Assembly: GCA_947630235.1 (NCBI GenBank)
Contig: CANRGN010000005.1
Coordinates: 1 to 64,000, forward strand
Reading direction: 5' to 3'
From: an uncultured Clostridia bacterium
GTDB taxonomy: Bacteria; Bacillota; Clostridia; TANB77; CAG-508
Length of the DNA stretch: 64,000 bases
Below are positions 37,588 to 45,966 of the stretch, one piece after another. The notes beneath the pieces were generated by a model that did no database searches, was not told the DNA's origin, and saw nothing but the letters and a program-made list of their open reading frames with translations. Position 1 is the first letter of the stretch, and each line of letters opens with the position of its first letter. Position numbers and translations under genes: made by a program.

Positions 37588-37611
37588 AACATGTATTTAT
37601 TTTTACATGTT
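37588..37611. promoter_or_regulatory. 8-bp perfect palindrome upstream of the recombinase
   Basis: AACATGTA and TACATGTT, 8 nt apart, between the 45-residue ORF and the recombinase. Possible operator or hairpin; no regulator is identified. Confidence 0.4.
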
Positions 37612-37627
37612 AATATTTTTTATACAA

Positions 37628-37765
37628 TTAAATATATCTATTTTTAAAATACTCAATAACTATGCTTATAATTATTTCTTTTGTTTCTTTTTTCTCTTGG
37701 CTTATGTAATCGTCATGTATTCTAATTTTGGTTTTATCATCTATATATTCTTTTACAACCTTCAT
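37628..37765 (-). CDS. 45-residue ORF upstream of the recombinase (candidate directionality factor)
   Basis: Open frame with AGGTG before the ATG, encoding a charged peptide starting MKVVKEYIDDKTKIRIHDDY and rich in Lys/Glu/Ile. It is the only small gene next to the recombinase, in the same direction. Recombination directionality factors of serine recombinases are small and often adjacent; this is inference from position. Confidence 0.45.
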   Translation of the reverse strand: MKVVKEYIDDKTKIRIHDDYISQEKKETKEIIISIVIEYFKNRYI

Positions 37766-37892
37766 CTAAAACACCTCATATCTAATAAATATGTTTTATA
37801 AAAAAATATATTCAAAATCATTATTCCAAATGTTACTGTTACTTGATTCTTCAGCTTTTCATATCACTAAAAATTCATATTTCAATTTTTAA

Positions 37893-38150
37893 TTCATTAA
37901 ACAATGATTAATTAAAGTATTAAATCCATTTTCTTTAAAATATCTTTCTACTGGTAAATAATATGTACCTGTTGATTCCATAAATACTGTTAAATTATCT
38001 GGATTGATTTTCTTTATTTCTTCTCTTACATTCTCAAAATCTTATAAATTATGCTTTATTTCTTTTGCCTCAATAAGTATCTCTCCATCACTATTCATAA
38101 GCATTATCATACTTTTATTTTTAGCAACATCTACACTTAATACTATCTAA
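37893..38150 (-). pseudogene. IS110-family transposase remnant
   Basis: The minus strand translates to VLSVDVAKNKSMIMLMNSDG followed by an in-frame stop (near 38042) and then NPDNLTVFMESTGTYYLPVER, the N-terminal RuvC-like domain of IS110-type transposases (first Asp in VDVAK, Glu in MESTG). The frame has a stop, and everything after about 90 residues is missing, including the serine-containing domain. A decayed insertion inside the cotJC element. Confidence 0.7.
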
Positions 38151-38265
38151 AACTAAATTAATAATAGGAATAAAAGTCGAACCGTCAATAAGATAGATTC
38201 AAAGACCTCTGTAATTTAATGTTCTAGCTTAAATTCTTCGTAAATAATTTTACATTCAAAAAAAT

Positions 38266-38293
38266 AGATGTAAATTCATTTATTTACATCTAA
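38266..38293 (-). terminator. Terminator of the Sel1-repeat gene
   Basis: AGATGTAAAT / ATTTACATCT with a T-run on the minus strand, about 60 nt past the stop. Confidence 0.75.
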
Positions 38294-38353
38294 AAGTATA
38301 CATGTAATTTACTTAATAATATGTATTTCTGTCCTTCATTATAAAAAACATTT

Positions 38354-39565
38354 TTATTCATTAACTGTCCCTAACAAATCCTCTAATTTCTCAAATGTTG
38401 AAACTTCATCGCCAAAAGTTTCTATTTTTCTAGAATATTCTTCTATCAACTCAGCACTATTTTTTATATTATTTTCATATTTTTTACAAAAATCAACTAT
38501 CTTAAAATATGCTACTTTTGAATTTTCCATTCTTGCTATTTTTAAATAGCATTTAAGAGATTTATTCAAATCTTGTTTTACATTATAACCTTTTTCATAA
38601 TCTTCTCCCAATTTTAATAATATCTTACAACTATTAAATTCAGATAATTTTTCATACAAATTTTCTATACTTTTATGTTCAGTTTTATATATTTCAATTA
38701 GGCAATCCATACATTTTAATATTTTGTTGGTATAATAATTTGAAGGATTCTTGTTCTTTAAAAAATATTCCATTGCCTTTTCATAATTTTCATTAAATTT
38801 TTTTTCAATATTAAGTTCTTCTATATACTGTATTCCCAAATTGTAGTAATATACACCTAAATCACTATTCGCAATACTGTGTCCCTGTTTTGCTGATTTT
38901 TCCCACAATATTCTAGCCTTTTCAACATCCTTTTTCACACCACTACCATAATAATAACATTTAGCCAAATTACACTGTGCCATTTTATTACCTTGATTCG
39001 CTGATTTTATATACCACTCAACTTCTTTTTCTAAATTTTTTTCAACACCATAACCTTTACCATAACAAAAACCTAAATTATTTTGAGCTTTTACATATCC
39101 TTGATTAGCAGATTTTTCATACCATTCTACTGCTTTTTCATAATTTTGCTCTACACCATCACCATAATAATAACATTCACCCAATCTATATTGTGCTTTA
39201 GCAAAACCTTGAATTGCAGATTTTTCGTACCATTCTACTGCTTTTTTATAATCCTTATCTACACAAATTGCAAAAAAATAATCATATGCTAAATTATATT
39301 GTGCTTCTGCTATTCCTAGTATAGCATATTTTTCATAAATTTCATGAGCCTTTTCCTTGTCTTGTTCAATACCTTTTCCAAAAAAATAACAATCTGCTAA
39401 CGCAATTTCTGCACTTGCATTTTCATTTTCAATTGCCATTTTAAAATATCTAATCGCATTATCATAATCTTTACTATTGTAATAGTATTTCCCTAGTTTA
39501 TATTGTGCCTCACTATTTCCATTCTCTGAATCTTTTAGTATTTCATTTAATTCTGTATCTTCCAT
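38354..39565 (-). CDS. Sel1-like repeat protein
   Basis: A 403-residue protein made of about eight Sel1/TPR-like units of 36 residues (for example AQYRLGECYYYGDGVEQNYEKAVEWYEKSA repeated in variant forms from about residue 16 to 240), followed by a divergent helical C-terminal region. No signal peptide is seen. Such repeats form a protein-binding solenoid. It is cargo of the cotJC element; its partner is unknown. Confidence 0.88.
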   Translation of the reverse strand: MEDTELNEILKDSENGNSEAQYKLGKYYYNSKDYDNAIRYFKMAIENENASAEIALADCYFFGKGIEQDKEKAHEIYEKYAILGIAEAQYNLAYDYFFAICVDKDYKKAVEWYEKSAIQGFAKAQYRLGECYYYGDGVEQNYEKAVEWYEKSANQGYVKAQNNLGFCYGKGYGVEKNLEKEVEWYIKSANQGNKMAQCNLAKCYYYGSGVKKDVEKARILWEKSAKQGHSIANSDLGVYYYNLGIQYIEELNIEKKFNENYEKAMEYFLKNKNPSNYYTNKILKCMDCLIEIYKTEHKSIENLYEKLSEFNSCKILLKLGEDYEKGYNVKQDLNKSLKCYLKIARMENSKVAYFKIVDFCKKYENNIKNSAELIEEYSRKIETFGDEVSTFEKLEDLLGTVNE

Positions 39566-39597
39566 TTCATACCTCCATAATATAAATTATATTTATT

Positions 39598-39800
39598 TTC
39601 TTTTTCTAAAGAAAGTAATAATTTTTTCTAATGGTCTCCTTATAAAGTTTTTCTTTTGCACTACTAAATTTACACGAATTAACGACATTACAATTCAATA
39701 TAATCAATTTTTTCAAGTTTTTGAATCCTATTAATTGTTTTATATCAATATCATTTATATCTTTCAATAATATTTTTTCAGAAACTATACTAATATTCTT
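39598..39800 (-). pseudogene. Leucine-rich-repeat-like fragment
   Basis: An open stretch without ATG that translates to KQLIGFKNLKKLIILNCNVV and a basic tail, resembling the last unit of a leucine-rich-repeat protein. It is bounded upstream by a stop, so it is likely the end of a decayed gene; a TTG-started 50-residue protein is the alternative. Confidence 0.3.
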
Positions 39801-39822
39801 GCATTACTATATTAACCTTAAT

Positions 39823-40281
39823 TTATTTTCTTATAAAAAGACTTCTAATTTTACCCAATATTGTTTGCCAAAGGTTTTTATTCTTTACTTCTACCAGTGC
39901 AGTTGTTTTCTGCTCGTCTATATTTTTAATGTCTAATTTAGGCTTTTTGTTATTAAACAAATAGTCTGGATTACATTTTTCTCTAAGTATTCTCTGTTTT
40001 TCTTCTTCATTAGTAATAAATAATGTTCTTAATTCATTTTTCTCTTCATCAGAATTGCACCAATAATTACGATGAAATAGTGCAATCATTGATAATGCTT
40101 TTTTACTTATATTCTGATTCTCTAATGCTATATCTTCACTATATTTTGGAGTATATTCATTTGATTTTTCCTTTTTAATCATATCATATAAACTAGATGG
40201 AAGTTTAGAAATGTAATCTTTACCAAGCATGTTTAATATTCCATATACTTCTGAATAAATCTTCTTTGTTTCTGACATCAT
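39823..40281 (-). CDS. Hypothetical element protein, paralogue of 42667-43131
   Basis: About 152 residues. The ATG at 40281 (MMSETKKIYSEVYGIL) has GGGGGA 5 nt upstream and is preferred to a start at 40326. It shares layout with the protein at 42667 outside the element: an acidic N-terminus with a KIP/KLP-x-x-(L/F) segment, a central helix ending in residues for 'EE', and a C-terminus of basic (K/R)KK after a FxKI/LGKI segment. No known function. Confidence 0.55.
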   Translation of the reverse strand: MMSETKKIYSEVYGILNMLGKDYISKLPSSLYDMIKKEKSNEYTPKYSEDIALENQNISKKALSMIALFHRNYWCNSDEEKNELRTLFITNEEEKQRILREKCNPDYLFNNKKPKLDIKNIDEQKTTALVEVKNKNLWQTILGKIRSLFIRK

Positions 40282-40331
40282 AAATCCCCCAATATATAAA
40301 CTTTTGTTTTTTTCGCTATTATTCAAAGCTT

Positions 40332-41489
40332 TTATCTTTCACTTTTGTCTTTTTCTTCTCGAACAGCCTCCATATATTCTTCAAGAAATTCTTCTGGTAT
40401 ATACCATAGTATTTTCTTACCAGTTGACTCGCTGATTTCATCATAATCACTACTTTTTAAATATGTCAATTTAGTTCCTGTAGGTACAATAGGGTGTCTT
40501 CCTCCTTGTTCTTGAGAATCATAACATTTAAGAATACCTCGTACTTTATCTCTTCCTAATTTCTGAACCATAGTAGGTCCAACTTTTTTTGGATTTTTAT
40601 AAAACAAAACATGTATTCTAAACGGATGGTTATCTCCACCATAAGTATCAGCTGTAGTTCTTCCATTATGTCGTAAAAAATCTTCTTTTGCGTTATCTCT
40701 TTCAACACAAGATAAATTTTTATTTAGCGTAAAATCTTTCCCAAACTCTGAACTATCCCATCTATCCAAACTTGAGCCATGCACTAAAAATGTCCAATTT
40801 TCTGGTATTATAGGATTGCCTTTATTATCAGTTTCTATAATCATTCCTCTTTGTTGTTGTTTTGTTCTTTCTATTGTTGAATATGCTTCTGTTATATCAC
40901 TCTGGCTAACTCCTGCTTCTCTATATGCTCTTATTAATCCTTTATTATTTTTTCTAGGTTCATCTTTGAATTTGTCATTTTCTCTTACATCACATACAAT
41001 TTGTAAAATATCATTCATAGATTTTATTGTTAATTCTCTATATTCTTTATCATTTCCATAGTTTCTTTGTATATTACCTAGTTTGTCAATAAATTTTGCT
41101 TGTAAACCCAACATGTATATATTGGTCATTATCAATTTGCTTGAATTTACTTTAAGCCACTCTTGTTCTAAGTATGATTTTTCATGAACTCTATCAATAC
41201 CTAGCTTATCAGCAAAACAACTTAACAATTGCTTTGAGTCTTCATATAATTCTTTATTTGGAATATTTAAAGATAAAAAATTATCTCCATATTTATCAAT
41301 AATTTCTATAATATCCAAACTAACATAACGCAATGCTTGGTATAATTCAGTTGGTATCTTTCCGCCTAATTTTTTCAATAATTTTTTTTGTTTTTCTATC
41401 CATTTATCAACCATTCTTTCAGGTTTTATTTCTTGTACCTCTTTTATTTCTTGTACCTCTTTTTTTTCTTCTACTTCTTTGAATCTCAT
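40332..41489 (-). CDS. Hypothetical element protein
   Basis: A 385-residue protein with an N-terminal coiled coil including a twofold EVQEIK repeat (residues about 8-21), a helical middle, and a C-terminal domain containing FLVHGSSLDRWDSSEFG and GGRHPIVPTGTKLTYL. No family is recognised. It is the first gene of the element after the cotJC 5' part, and co-directional with it. Confidence 0.55.
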   Translation of the reverse strand: MRFKEVEEKKEVQEIKEVQEIKPERMVDKWIEKQKKLLKKLGGKIPTELYQALRYVSLDIIEIIDKYGDNFLSLNIPNKELYEDSKQLLSCFADKLGIDRVHEKSYLEQEWLKVNSSKLIMTNIYMLGLQAKFIDKLGNIQRNYGNDKEYRELTIKSMNDILQIVCDVRENDKFKDEPRKNNKGLIRAYREAGVSQSDITEAYSTIERTKQQQRGMIIETDNKGNPIIPENWTFLVHGSSLDRWDSSEFGKDFTLNKNLSCVERDNAKEDFLRHNGRTTADTYGGDNHPFRIHVLFYKNPKKVGPTMVQKLGRDKVRGILKCYDSQEQGGRHPIVPTGTKLTYLKSSDYDEISESTGKKILWYIPEEFLEEYMEAVREEKDKSER

Positions 41490-41604
41490 AAAAACTCCTC
41501 TTTAGTTTATATTTTATTTATGATATTCCTTTTTCTATGAATTTTGTTGATTATATCATTTTTTGTAGAATTTAAAAAGATCTTTTCAAAAATATCTATT
41601 AAAT

Positions 41605-41630
41605 GATAACATTTTGGAGCTCATTCTTCT
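41605..41630 (-). other. Element-chromosome junction in cotJC (N-terminal side)
   Basis: The arm GATAACATTTTGG (41605-41617) lies inside the element, next to the core ATTC (41623-41626). The cotJC codons GAC/T-ATT-GGA-ACA-GAA-GAA run into this core, after which the element supplies a TGA stop. Confidence 0.75.
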
Positions 41631-41818
41631 GTTCCAATATCATTTAGTACAGCTTTTGATTTTTCGTCTGGCATTCCAAATCTTTGTGATAAATATCTTA
41701 GTGATGCAGCAAGTTCGCCGTCTGGACCTCCATATTGCGAAATAATTACTTTAGCAAGTTTTGGATTAGTTTTTCTTATATTAATTGGATATTGTAGATT
41801 TCTAGTATAAGTCCACAT
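41621..41818 (-). pseudogene. cotJC: cotJC 5' part (split by an excisable element)
   Basis: Encodes CotJC residues 1-65, from MWTYTRNLQYPINI through ISQYGGPDGELAASLRYLSQRFG to LNDIGTEE, then a TGA contributed by the element. Start ATG at 41818, overlapping the cotJB stop in TAATG; AGGAGG is 9 nt upstream. The remaining 143 residues are at 35360-35791. After recombination at the shared GAAT the codons read GGA-ACA-GAA-GAA-TTA-GCA-CAC. Confidence 0.9.
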
Positions 41819-42075
41819 TATCTTCTTCCTCCTTCCCATGGCCATTTGTCATATACCCATGTCCATTCATTCATAGGAGCATACATAGATAATGGACCAT
41901 AATTTTCTTCATAATATCTTTTTGCTTGTTCATATTCTTGAATATATTGTGAATGAAGTGCTAATGCATTTCTATCTTGTGGATGAGTATCTAAATAAAG
42001 AGTAATATCGTTTACAGCAAACATTGCACTCATAACTTTTTTCATAGCTTCATTTTCATATTCCATATTATCCAT
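41818..42075 (-). CDS. cotJB: Spore coat protein CotJB
   Basis: An 85-residue CotJB: MKKVMSAMFAVNDITLYLDTHPQD and YNPWPWEGG-like C-terminus (YDKWPWEGGRR) are typical. Its stop overlaps the cotJC ATG and its start overlaps the cotJA stop by one base, so the three are translationally coupled. Needed for CotJ complex assembly in the spore coat. Confidence 0.93.
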   Translation of the reverse strand: MDNMEYENEAMKKVMSAMFAVNDITLYLDTHPQDRNALALHSQYIQEYEQAKRYYEENYGPLSMYAPMNEWTWVYDKWPWEGGRR

Positions 42076-42275
42076 TATCTAAACTCACCTCCATCTCTTC
42101 TTAAATAATCTATAACTTCCATTGACTGACCAGGATTATACATACTTACAAGTTCTGGAAATAATGATCCATTTTTTAATGCATCTTCTGGTGAAAATAC
42201 TTTTCTTAATCTTTGATTTGGTACATATGCGTGGCCATATAATACTTTATTTGGAAATAAATTATTTTCATTCAT
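42075..42275 (-). CDS. cotJA: Spore coat protein CotJA
   Basis: A 66-residue CotJA, recognised by LAHAYVPNQ-type motif (YGHAYVPNQRLRKVFSPEDALKNG) and FPELVSMYNPGQS. Strong GGAGG before the ATG. First gene of the cotJABC operon; expressed in the mother cell in relatives. Confidence 0.93.
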   Translation of the reverse strand: MNENNLFPNKVLYGHAYVPNQRLRKVFSPEDALKNGSLFPELVSMYNPGQSMEVIDYLRRDGGEFR

Positions 42276-42355
42276 GCTTATCCCTCCTTACAATATAATA
42301 ATATGATTCTAAATAAATTATTGTTAACTAATTATTATATATAGCTTTAAAACTA

Positions 42356-42499
42356 AGAACAATAGTAGATATTTTCTTATGTCAGATTGTTAAAATATAT
42401 TGCAAGGTCCACGTTAAATTGTTCATGCGCCAATTTTGATAAAAATTGTGTGCAATGTTTTTATTCAGACTGAAGAGAACTTTCCTACTGAATAAAAAA
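42356..42499 (+). repeat. Dispersed structured intergenic repeat, copy 4
   Basis: Closest to copy 3 at the left end (AGAACAATAGTAGATATTTT, GTCAGATTGTTAAAATATATTGC), then CCACGTTAAATTGTTCATGCGCC, the hairpin CAATTTTGATAAAAATTG and ACTTTCCTACTGAATAAA; the ACTTAAGCCTATCTAC block is reduced to a shorter variant. It lies upstream of cotJA. Confidence 0.82.
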
Positions 42500-42666
42500 A
42501 AATTATAACTATTAAAGTTATAATTTTATATTATAATTAAATATTATAATTAAAAAATTCACCAAAAAAAACTAATAGAATATGAAGCGAACCAAAATTA
42601 TTATACTATTTTTAGCTAACAATTTTGAACCGCTCAATTTTTATCTATTAATCTTTAATATTTTAA
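42500..42666. other. Intergenic, no gene seen
   Basis: AT-rich spacer. A hairpin AATTATAACT / AGTTATAATT at about 42490-42520 could be the terminator of the gene at 42667 (minus strand). Confidence 0.35.
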
Positions 42667-43131
42667 TTATTTTTTAAATATCTTTTTTATAATATTTTTT
42701 ATTTTGTCAAAAAAACTTTCTTTTACAATTGGTAAATTAGATACTTCTTTTGTTTTTTCTATCGTATTTTTTTCTGCAATATTAGGCTTTGGAACTTGCT
42801 TAAACATATTCCTTTCTTTTTCTTGTAAAATTTTTTGTTCTTCTAAATATTCCTTTTGTTCCTGCTCCCTAAATATTGCTTTTTCTTCTTCATCTGCTAG
42901 ATATACTCTATATACATATGCCATAACAATTCTAGTTTGCTTTTTTACATTTTGATATTCTAATGGAATATATGGATTTACATTTGTTATATAGTCTCCT
43001 AATCTATTATATTCTACATATTTAATAAACTTTTTGGGAATTTTGCTTTTTTCTTCATCATTTAAAAACATTATTAAATCATATATTTCAGTAAAAGAAA
43101 TTTTTTCTTCATATGCCAAATTTTCATTCAT
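42667..43131 (-). CDS. Hypothetical protein (paralogue of the element protein at 39823)
   Basis: A 154-residue protein with an acidic helical core (FTEIYDLIMFLNDEEKSKIPKKF), a glutamine/glutamate-rich coiled coil and a strongly basic C-terminus (KKIFKK). Starts one base before the end of the amidoligase-like gene upstream, so coupled to it. Function unknown. Confidence 0.55.
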   Translation of the reverse strand: MNENLAYEEKISFTEIYDLIMFLNDEEKSKIPKKFIKYVEYNRLGDYITNVNPYIPLEYQNVKKQTRIVMAYVYRVYLADEEEKAIFREQEQKEYLEEQKILQEKERNMFKQVPKPNIAEKNTIEKTKEVSNLPIVKESFFDKIKNIIKKIFKK

Positions 43132-43132
43132 A

Positions 43133-44422
43133 TTATCTACCTCCGTAATCCTCAGTCATATACTCACGAACTGCAGATATAAAGTTTTCTTCTTTTGCTT
43201 TATAAAAAAATCCTCTCATAAAATCTTTTATAACATTTGTTTTAGTTTTTTTAGCATTGCTTTTTAAAAAGGTTCTACTAAAACCTTTAGCTTTATTAAA
43301 TACAGGGGCATCCTTTACTGATTCCCAACGTTCTTTATAAATTTTTTTATCTTCATCATTATCAAATAATAAATCTAAAAATCTATCAACCTTTTCTTCT
43401 TCTGTTTGTCCTTTTTCATAAAAATAACTTAATTTCTTTTCTAATTTATATGTATCTTGTTCATATGCCATTTGATAAGCAATTTTAGATATAGCTGAAT
43501 CAAGATATATGTTTTGTTTCCATGTATCTAAATCTAGTGAACTATTGTGATTTCTGAATTCATAGGTATTTTTAGGTTTTCCTTTACCTATATTAAAAAA
43601 TTTTTCTGCTATTCCTCTATTAGTTATTAAATGTTGCATATTTATTCCTGTTTCATGACAAGCTAATACTCTTAAACTTTTATTTAATTTATATTTATTT
43701 CCTTTTTTTCCTGGTATAACTCTATAAACATACTCTGATTTTTTTCCTACATCTTTTAATAATTTTCCTGTTGGATGTGCATAGCCATGTGGCGTAAAAA
43801 ATGCTGACCCCATAACAATGTATCCTTGAAATCCTTTTTTTACTCCATTCAAAAATAAGGCTTTTGGCAATTTTGGAATTACGCTTTTTCCTTCAATTTT
43901 AGCTGTATCATAAGCTTTTATTATTTCAGAAATTCCAGATAAAAGCATTCTCTTTATTCCATCTATAGGAGATAATTTTACAGCATTTTTTCTAATAGGA
44001 TCATTTTTTGCATTACACATTTTATATATTAATTCTTCTGATTCTGACCATAATCTTAAAAAAGACTCCATCATTTTAGGATTATTTCTCATTTTAGTTG
44101 CATCAAAATGAATATGGCCTCCACATCTTTCATTTACATATACTTTTCTATTTTTATCATATGGACAGGCTTTAGCTAAATCTAAAATATTTTGAAATTT
44201 TTTGTATACATCTGGATCTTTTTCACTAATTGGTGGAGAAACTATTTCAACTCCATTATCAGTAACTGAATGATCTATAGTTATTTTCCATCCTTCTAAT
44301 TCAGGATGCTTTTTTAATTCTTCATTTAAATTTTTACTATTAACATTTTGTAATTCTATTTCGCATCCTACTTTTATGTAATCAGGCAAGTTCATTAATT
44401 CAGTTCCACTTTTTAACTTCAT
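43133..44422 (-). CDS. Putative amidoligase
   Basis: A 429-residue protein with features of the ATP-grasp-like amidoligase family: VGCEIELQNV (first acidic pair), TIDHSVTDNGVEIVSPP (D and E of the ATP site), ERCGGHIHFDATKM (central His/Asp), and EFRNHNSSLDL near residue 300. These enzymes join amine and carboxyl groups, usually in peptide-tag or surface-polymer synthesis. The next genes encode a small basic protein and, upstream, a sortase cluster. No database search could be run, so the family call is moderate. Confidence 0.65.
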   Translation of the reverse strand: MKLKSGTELMNLPDYIKVGCEIELQNVNSKNLNEELKKHPELEGWKITIDHSVTDNGVEIVSPPISEKDPDVYKKFQNILDLAKACPYDKNRKVYVNERCGGHIHFDATKMRNNPKMMESFLRLWSESEELIYKMCNAKNDPIRKNAVKLSPIDGIKRMLLSGISEIIKAYDTAKIEGKSVIPKLPKALFLNGVKKGFQGYIVMGSAFFTPHGYAHPTGKLLKDVGKKSEYVYRVIPGKKGNKYKLNKSLRVLACHETGINMQHLITNRGIAEKFFNIGKGKPKNTYEFRNHNSSLDLDTWKQNIYLDSAISKIAYQMAYEQDTYKLEKKLSYFYEKGQTEEEKVDRFLDLLFDNDEDKKIYKERWESVKDAPVFNKAKGFSRTFLKSNAKKTKTNVIKDFMRGFFYKAKEENFISAVREYMTEDYGGR

Positions 44423-44443
44423 TAGTATTAAACTCCTTATATT

Positions 44444-45322
44444 TTACTTTTGTATATTTTTAGGTAATAATAATATTTTTTTATTTCTATGTTTCTTTTT
44501 TATTTTAATTTGAAATATATTTCCTAGAATAATCAAAATTATACCCAAAATTATAAATCTTTTAGCATATACTATTAGTAATGAAAAATTTTCGTCTAAA
44601 ATCAATTTTAAAACGTCTGAGAAAGCTTCGCTTAAAATATAAATCTGATTATAATTAAAGTTTTTAATTATTACATTTTTTCCATAAATAAAAATTATTC
44701 CTAATAATAAAAAACTCATACCCGCAATTGATATATTTCTAGCAGGTTTCTTTATATCTATAATAAAAATTAAAATTACTATAGTTATTAAAACATATTT
44801 TGCAAATTTATTCAATATATCTAAATAATTTTGAAATTTTTTTATATATGTATTTGCTTTTTGTTCATAATTAGTATGAAATATAGTATTTGTATATTCT
44901 CTACAAATTATATCAACAAAATCGTCTAAAGATTTCCTACTCTCTTCATTTATTTCTTGACCATTTAAAAATTTATCTATATTATTATTTAAATTAGTTC
45001 TTATCGTTTCTGTTTCTATTTCGTTATTTTTACCTAAATAAATATTTTCTATAATATAATTAGTATCTTGTTTAATTTTTTCTTCACTACATACTCCATC
45101 CATAATATTTTCATCTAAACCAGATTGCATAATATATTTTAAAAAATTATCATTTAAATTATCATTAACTTTCTTATAATAATTTGATTGCTCAAATTTA
45201 GATAATACATAACTTTCTGACAATACTGTAGATAAAAACATATTAGATATATAAATAACTAATATTACAATAGCAAGTAATATAGAAAGAATATATCTAA
45301 AAATTTCTAAAAAAACTTTCAT
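44444..45322 (-). CDS. Polytopic membrane protein
   Basis: A 292-residue protein with an N-terminal transmembrane helix (about 9-32), a roughly 145-residue soluble extracytoplasmic domain, and three further hydrophobic segments at the C-terminus ending in a Lys-rich tail. It lies between sortase and amidoligase-like genes and is probably co-transcribed with them. Function unknown. Confidence 0.6.
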   Translation of the reverse strand: MKVFLEIFRYILSILLAIVILVIYISNMFLSTVLSESYVLSKFEQSNYYKKVNDNLNDNFLKYIMQSGLDENIMDGVCSEEKIKQDTNYIIENIYLGKNNEIETETIRTNLNNNIDKFLNGQEINEESRKSLDDFVDIICREYTNTIFHTNYEQKANTYIKKFQNYLDILNKFAKYVLITIVILIFIIDIKKPARNISIAGMSFLLLGIIFIYGKNVIIKNFNYNQIYILSEAFSDVLKLILDENFSLLIVYAKRFIILGIILIILGNIFQIKIKKKHRNKKILLLPKNIQK

Positions 45323-45333
45323 TATACTACCTC

Positions 45334-45966
45334 CTACTCTTCTATTAATTCTGCATAAACCATATATCTTTGATATGCATATCCAATATTATTAAAAGGA
45401 TAACATGTATATATCATAAGTATTTCTTTTTCATTTTGAATTGGAGCTTGATCAGTATCTGTTTCTTTTAAAATTCTCATATCATATATCTTATAATTAA
45501 ATTCACCATAATCAGTTGTAATATTAATAATATCTCCAAGTTTTAACTCAGAAAAATTTCTAAGCATTGTTTTATAGTTATGTCCCATACATAAAATTGT
45601 CCCACCTTCTCCAGGAAAATAACTTTCTGGAGAATGACCTATACCATTTTTTAAAATTTGTAAAGAATCACCATGATATAATGGTAAATCCACTCCAATA
45701 GAATCAATTCTAACTCTTCCATATTTGTCTCCTATATATGGATAATATGATAATTTTTTTGTTTCTTTTATCAACTTTATATCAACTTTTTCAACTTCTT
45801 CTGATTTTTCCCTTATTGATAAAAAATTAATTGTTTCAAACGCTTCTTGTATTTTATCTTCTAAAAAATAGTGACATATATTAATTATTATCAATAAAAA
45901 CAAAAGAACAACTATTATATCACTAATAGTTGCTCTTAACACATTTTTACAAAAATTATTAGGCAT
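45334..45966 (-). CDS. Class D-type sortase
   Basis: A 210-residue transpeptidase with an N-terminal membrane anchor (about 15-33). Catalytic triad visible as His in LCMGHNYKTM, Cys in MIYTCYPF and Arg in YAYQRYMVYAE. It attaches surface proteins to the wall. It overlaps by 8 nt the gene for a protein with a C-terminal sorting-type signal (45959-46663), almost certainly its substrate. Confidence 0.9.
   Translation of the reverse strand: MPNNFCKNVLRATISDIIVVLLFLLIIINICHYFLEDKIQEAFETINFLSIREKSEEVEKVDIKLIKETKKLSYYPYIGDKYGRVRIDSIGVDLPLYHGDSLQILKNGIGHSPESYFPGEGGTILCMGHNYKTMLRNFSELKLGDIINITTDYGEFNYKIYDMRILKETDTDQAPIQNEKEILMIYTCYPFNNIGYAYQRYMVYAELIEE

Larger units (their letters stand above)
35795..41626. 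mobile_element. Skin-like intervening element in cotJC (about 5.83 kb)
   Basis: Inserted in cotJC between codons 65 and 66. Junctions share the 4-bp core ATTC and a wider partial match (GxGCTxATTCxTxTG), as serine recombinases leave. The inner arms are inverted relatives (11 of 13 bases), consistent with a dimeric attP-like site after circularisation. Gene content: large serine recombinase, a 45-residue ORF, an IS110-type remnant, a Sel1-repeat protein, and two proteins of unknown function. No phage structural or replication genes are present, so this is a non-phage intervening element like those known in other sporulation genes. It is inserted in the cotJ operon in a way that precise excision restores. 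Confidence 0.85.
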
